Shown piece by piece: positions 32,730 to 33,965 of a DNA stretch of 33,965 nt. The stretch covers positions 1-33,965 of the IMG/VR virus record IMGVR_UViG_3300032334_000320; one strand, written 5' to 3'. The translations under genes and the position numbers were made by a program. A model generated the notes under the pieces. The model had not been told where the DNA came from and ran no database searches. It saw only the letters and a list, made by a program, of their open reading frames with translations. The number at the start of each line of letters is the position of its first letter. Position 1 is the first letter of the stretch. The stretch is from a virus.

Positions 32730-33910
32730 TATTCGTTTCCTGTATTATCTTGAGGCCTACCACCTTTCGAAGGATCTGCAGCACTTCCAGCTACATTTTG
32801 TGGCACTCTAATATCGTCATGACCACCTAGTGGTGCTCTTCCCATGCCCTCTCTAGCTTCATTAGCGGTTAAGATACCACCATTTACTAGTGTAGAGTAG
32901 AATGCTGCTTCGTCTCTGAGTTCTGGTTGTAGTGCTGGAATACCAGCTACATCCTCTTTGATCTCGAACCCAAAGAACATTTGGAAAGCAGAGTTCATCT
33001 TCTTAATTATAGGTATAATAGTCTCTAGATAGTATAATCTATGATTTGGTCTTAGATTAGCGTTATTACCACTGTCTACTAAAACTGGGGGTACACCTAG
33101 AGCTTTTAGGATTACTTTTTCGTTAGACTCAATAGATGCAGCAAAATCTAGATCCTTAAAACTTACATTAGTAAGTGGATCTACTTCCATACCACCATCT
33201 AGAATTAATGGACTTCTTCCACCTGATTGAGGTCTATATGAGGTTTTCCAGTCTTCTTTCATTCTTTCCTTAATACGGTGACTTAGTACGTCAGGACTTC
33301 TAATTACTAGTCCAGGTACTGCGCCATTGGTAAAGAAATTATCTTGGAAGTCCCTCATTGACTTCATAAGCTTCATTGTTCGTAGAGCTGGTCTAAGTCT
33401 AGAGGCTCCTCTGTATAAAGATCTTGAGCTGTTGTCTTTTATATGAATTATTTCATCTACCTTAAAGTCTACTGTCCCCTGAAAAGTGTATTTTTCAACA
33501 TATGTCTTCTCATCAGAATATATAGTTACCTTATTAGCAGGTAATTGATATAAGTATGCCCCATCATAGTATATAAAAGCATTTCCGTCTAGTATTAGGT
33601 CCATGACAATGTTACGTCTAAAAGCATGCATATCTTGGTAAGGATTTGGTTGAATATTTAATAATGTTTCAACCGTTTTTCTCTTTACTCCAGATACTTT
33701 TGGAAATCCAATTTTTTCAGTTCCTATCTTAAAATTTATTTCTGCGGCATCATCAATAATCATATTGACCGCCCTATTAACGATTTCTAATGATTCGTAA
33801 TAGTTAATATATACCTGTTCTGGTTCAGTCGTAGGACTCTGAGGCTCCATATAGGAGATCCAGCGCTGACCAGGATTTAATTTCTCAACTAGCCAACTTC
33901 CTAGCTTCAT
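32729..33910 (-). CDS. Portal protein (HK97-like family)
   Basis: 393 residues, the size of HK97-type portals. Family hallmarks: LNIQPNPYQDMHAFRR (84-99), LDGNAFIYY (107-115), VDEIIHIKD (151-159), an RGASRLRPAL segment, NFFTNGAVPGLVI (191-203), ALGVPPVLVD (270-279), then NHRLYYLETIIPIIKKMNSA. The C-terminus ends in GGILTANEAREGMG and a disordered tail. It forms the twelve-fold DNA channel at one vertex of the head, where terminase docks and the connector attaches. AAGGAG lies 6 bases before ATG 33910. It overlaps the upstream partial gene by 26 bases. Confidence 0.95.
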   Translation of the reverse strand: MKLGSWLVEKLNPGQRWISYMEPQSPTTEPEQVYINYYESLEIVNRAVNMIIDDAAEINFKIGTEKIGFPKVSGVKRKTVETLLNIQPNPYQDMHAFRRNIVMDLILDGNAFIYYDGAYLYQLPANKVTIYSDEKTYVEKYTFQGTVDFKVDEIIHIKDNSSRSLYRGASRLRPALRTMKLMKSMRDFQDNFFTNGAVPGLVIRSPDVLSHRIKERMKEDWKTSYRPQSGGRSPLILDGGMEVDPLTNVSFKDLDFAASIESNEKVILKALGVPPVLVDSGNNANLRPNHRLYYLETIIPIIKKMNSAFQMFFGFEIKEDVAGIPALQPELRDEAAFYSTLVNGGILTANEAREGMGRAPLGGHDDIRVPQNVAGSAADPSKGGRPQDNTGNE

Positions 33911-33965
33911 ATTTCTCCTTTTGGATTTTTACCCAATTTTTCTGCTTCTCAGCAGTAGAAAGAGC
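33885..33965 (-). CDS. C-terminal end of the gene upstream of the portal
   Basis: One minus-strand frame is open from the window edge for 26 residues (starting ALSTAEKQKNWVKIQKEKYE) to a TGA at 33887-33885, overlapping the portal start by 26 bases. It is Lys/Glu-rich and helical. In most phages the large terminase subunit precedes the portal, so this may be its end, but nothing in the residues proves it. The other two frames stop within 36 bases. Confidence 0.45.
   Translation of the reverse strand, partial: ALSTAEKQKNWVKIQKEKYEARKLAS

Overview
This window is part of the genome of a long-tailed double-stranded DNA phage (Caudoviricetes, siphovirus morphology). Two opposed gene blocks converge on one strong bidirectional terminator near position 5075. 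Gene content and order recall T5-like phages: SbcD/SbcC-like nuclease, PD-(D/E)XK nuclease and flap endonuclease on one strand, and an HK97-fold head plus a long flexible tail on the other. Nothing identifies the host. A LAS-type peptidase-like domain in the tape measure protein and the hub/central-fibre tail tip fit a bacterial, probably Gram-negative, host. The cobalamin-dependent ribonucleotide reductase implies a host with access to B12. The sequence is fairly AT-rich. I see no tRNA, CRISPR array, integrase, insertion sequence or lysogeny gene.

Plus strand, 1-5056, is a tightly overlapping DNA-metabolism block. It holds the tail end of an upstream gene (position expected for an SbcD/gp47-like nuclease), an SbcC/Rad50-like ATPase with zinc hook, a PD-(D/E)XK nuclease, a 5'-3' exonuclease/flap endonuclease, and a monomeric class II (adenosylcobalamin) ribonucleoside-triphosphate reductase. 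A 12-bp GC-rich hairpin follows.

Minus strand, 33965 down to 5094, is the virion block, in transcription order: end of an upstream gene, portal, a small unknown protein, a protease-scaffold-major capsid polyprotein, a terminator hairpin, head-tail connector, a large tail-completion-like protein, tail terminator, major tail tube protein, an internal sigma70-like promoter with a 5'-UTR hairpin, a second tube-like protein, two overlapping tail-assembly-chaperone ORFs, a 2250-residue tape measure protein, a distal-tail-like protein, a 1514-residue hub, a 1950-residue fibronectin-rich fibre, and three small proteins ending in a 51-residue holin-like membrane peptide. Many junctions are 1- or 4-base start/stop overlaps, suggesting translational coupling.

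The most interesting points are these. (1) The capsid polyprotein joins an N-terminal phage domain, a cysteine-rich metal-site-like module, an S78-type protease, a coiled-coil scaffold and the HK97-fold capsid, and has an internal ATG with a good ribosome-binding site that could make capsid protein separately. (2) Small repeated beta-rich modules are inserted in at least four different tail proteins. (3) A near-consensus promoter sits between two tube-protein genes, with a 9-bp hairpin at the start of the transcript. (4) The tail-chaperone ORFs are in the +1/-2 relationship, although an in-phase A-AAG-GGA heptamer is present that would suit only a -1 shift into an immediate stop. (5) A LAS-peptidase-like motif lies inside the tape measure protein.
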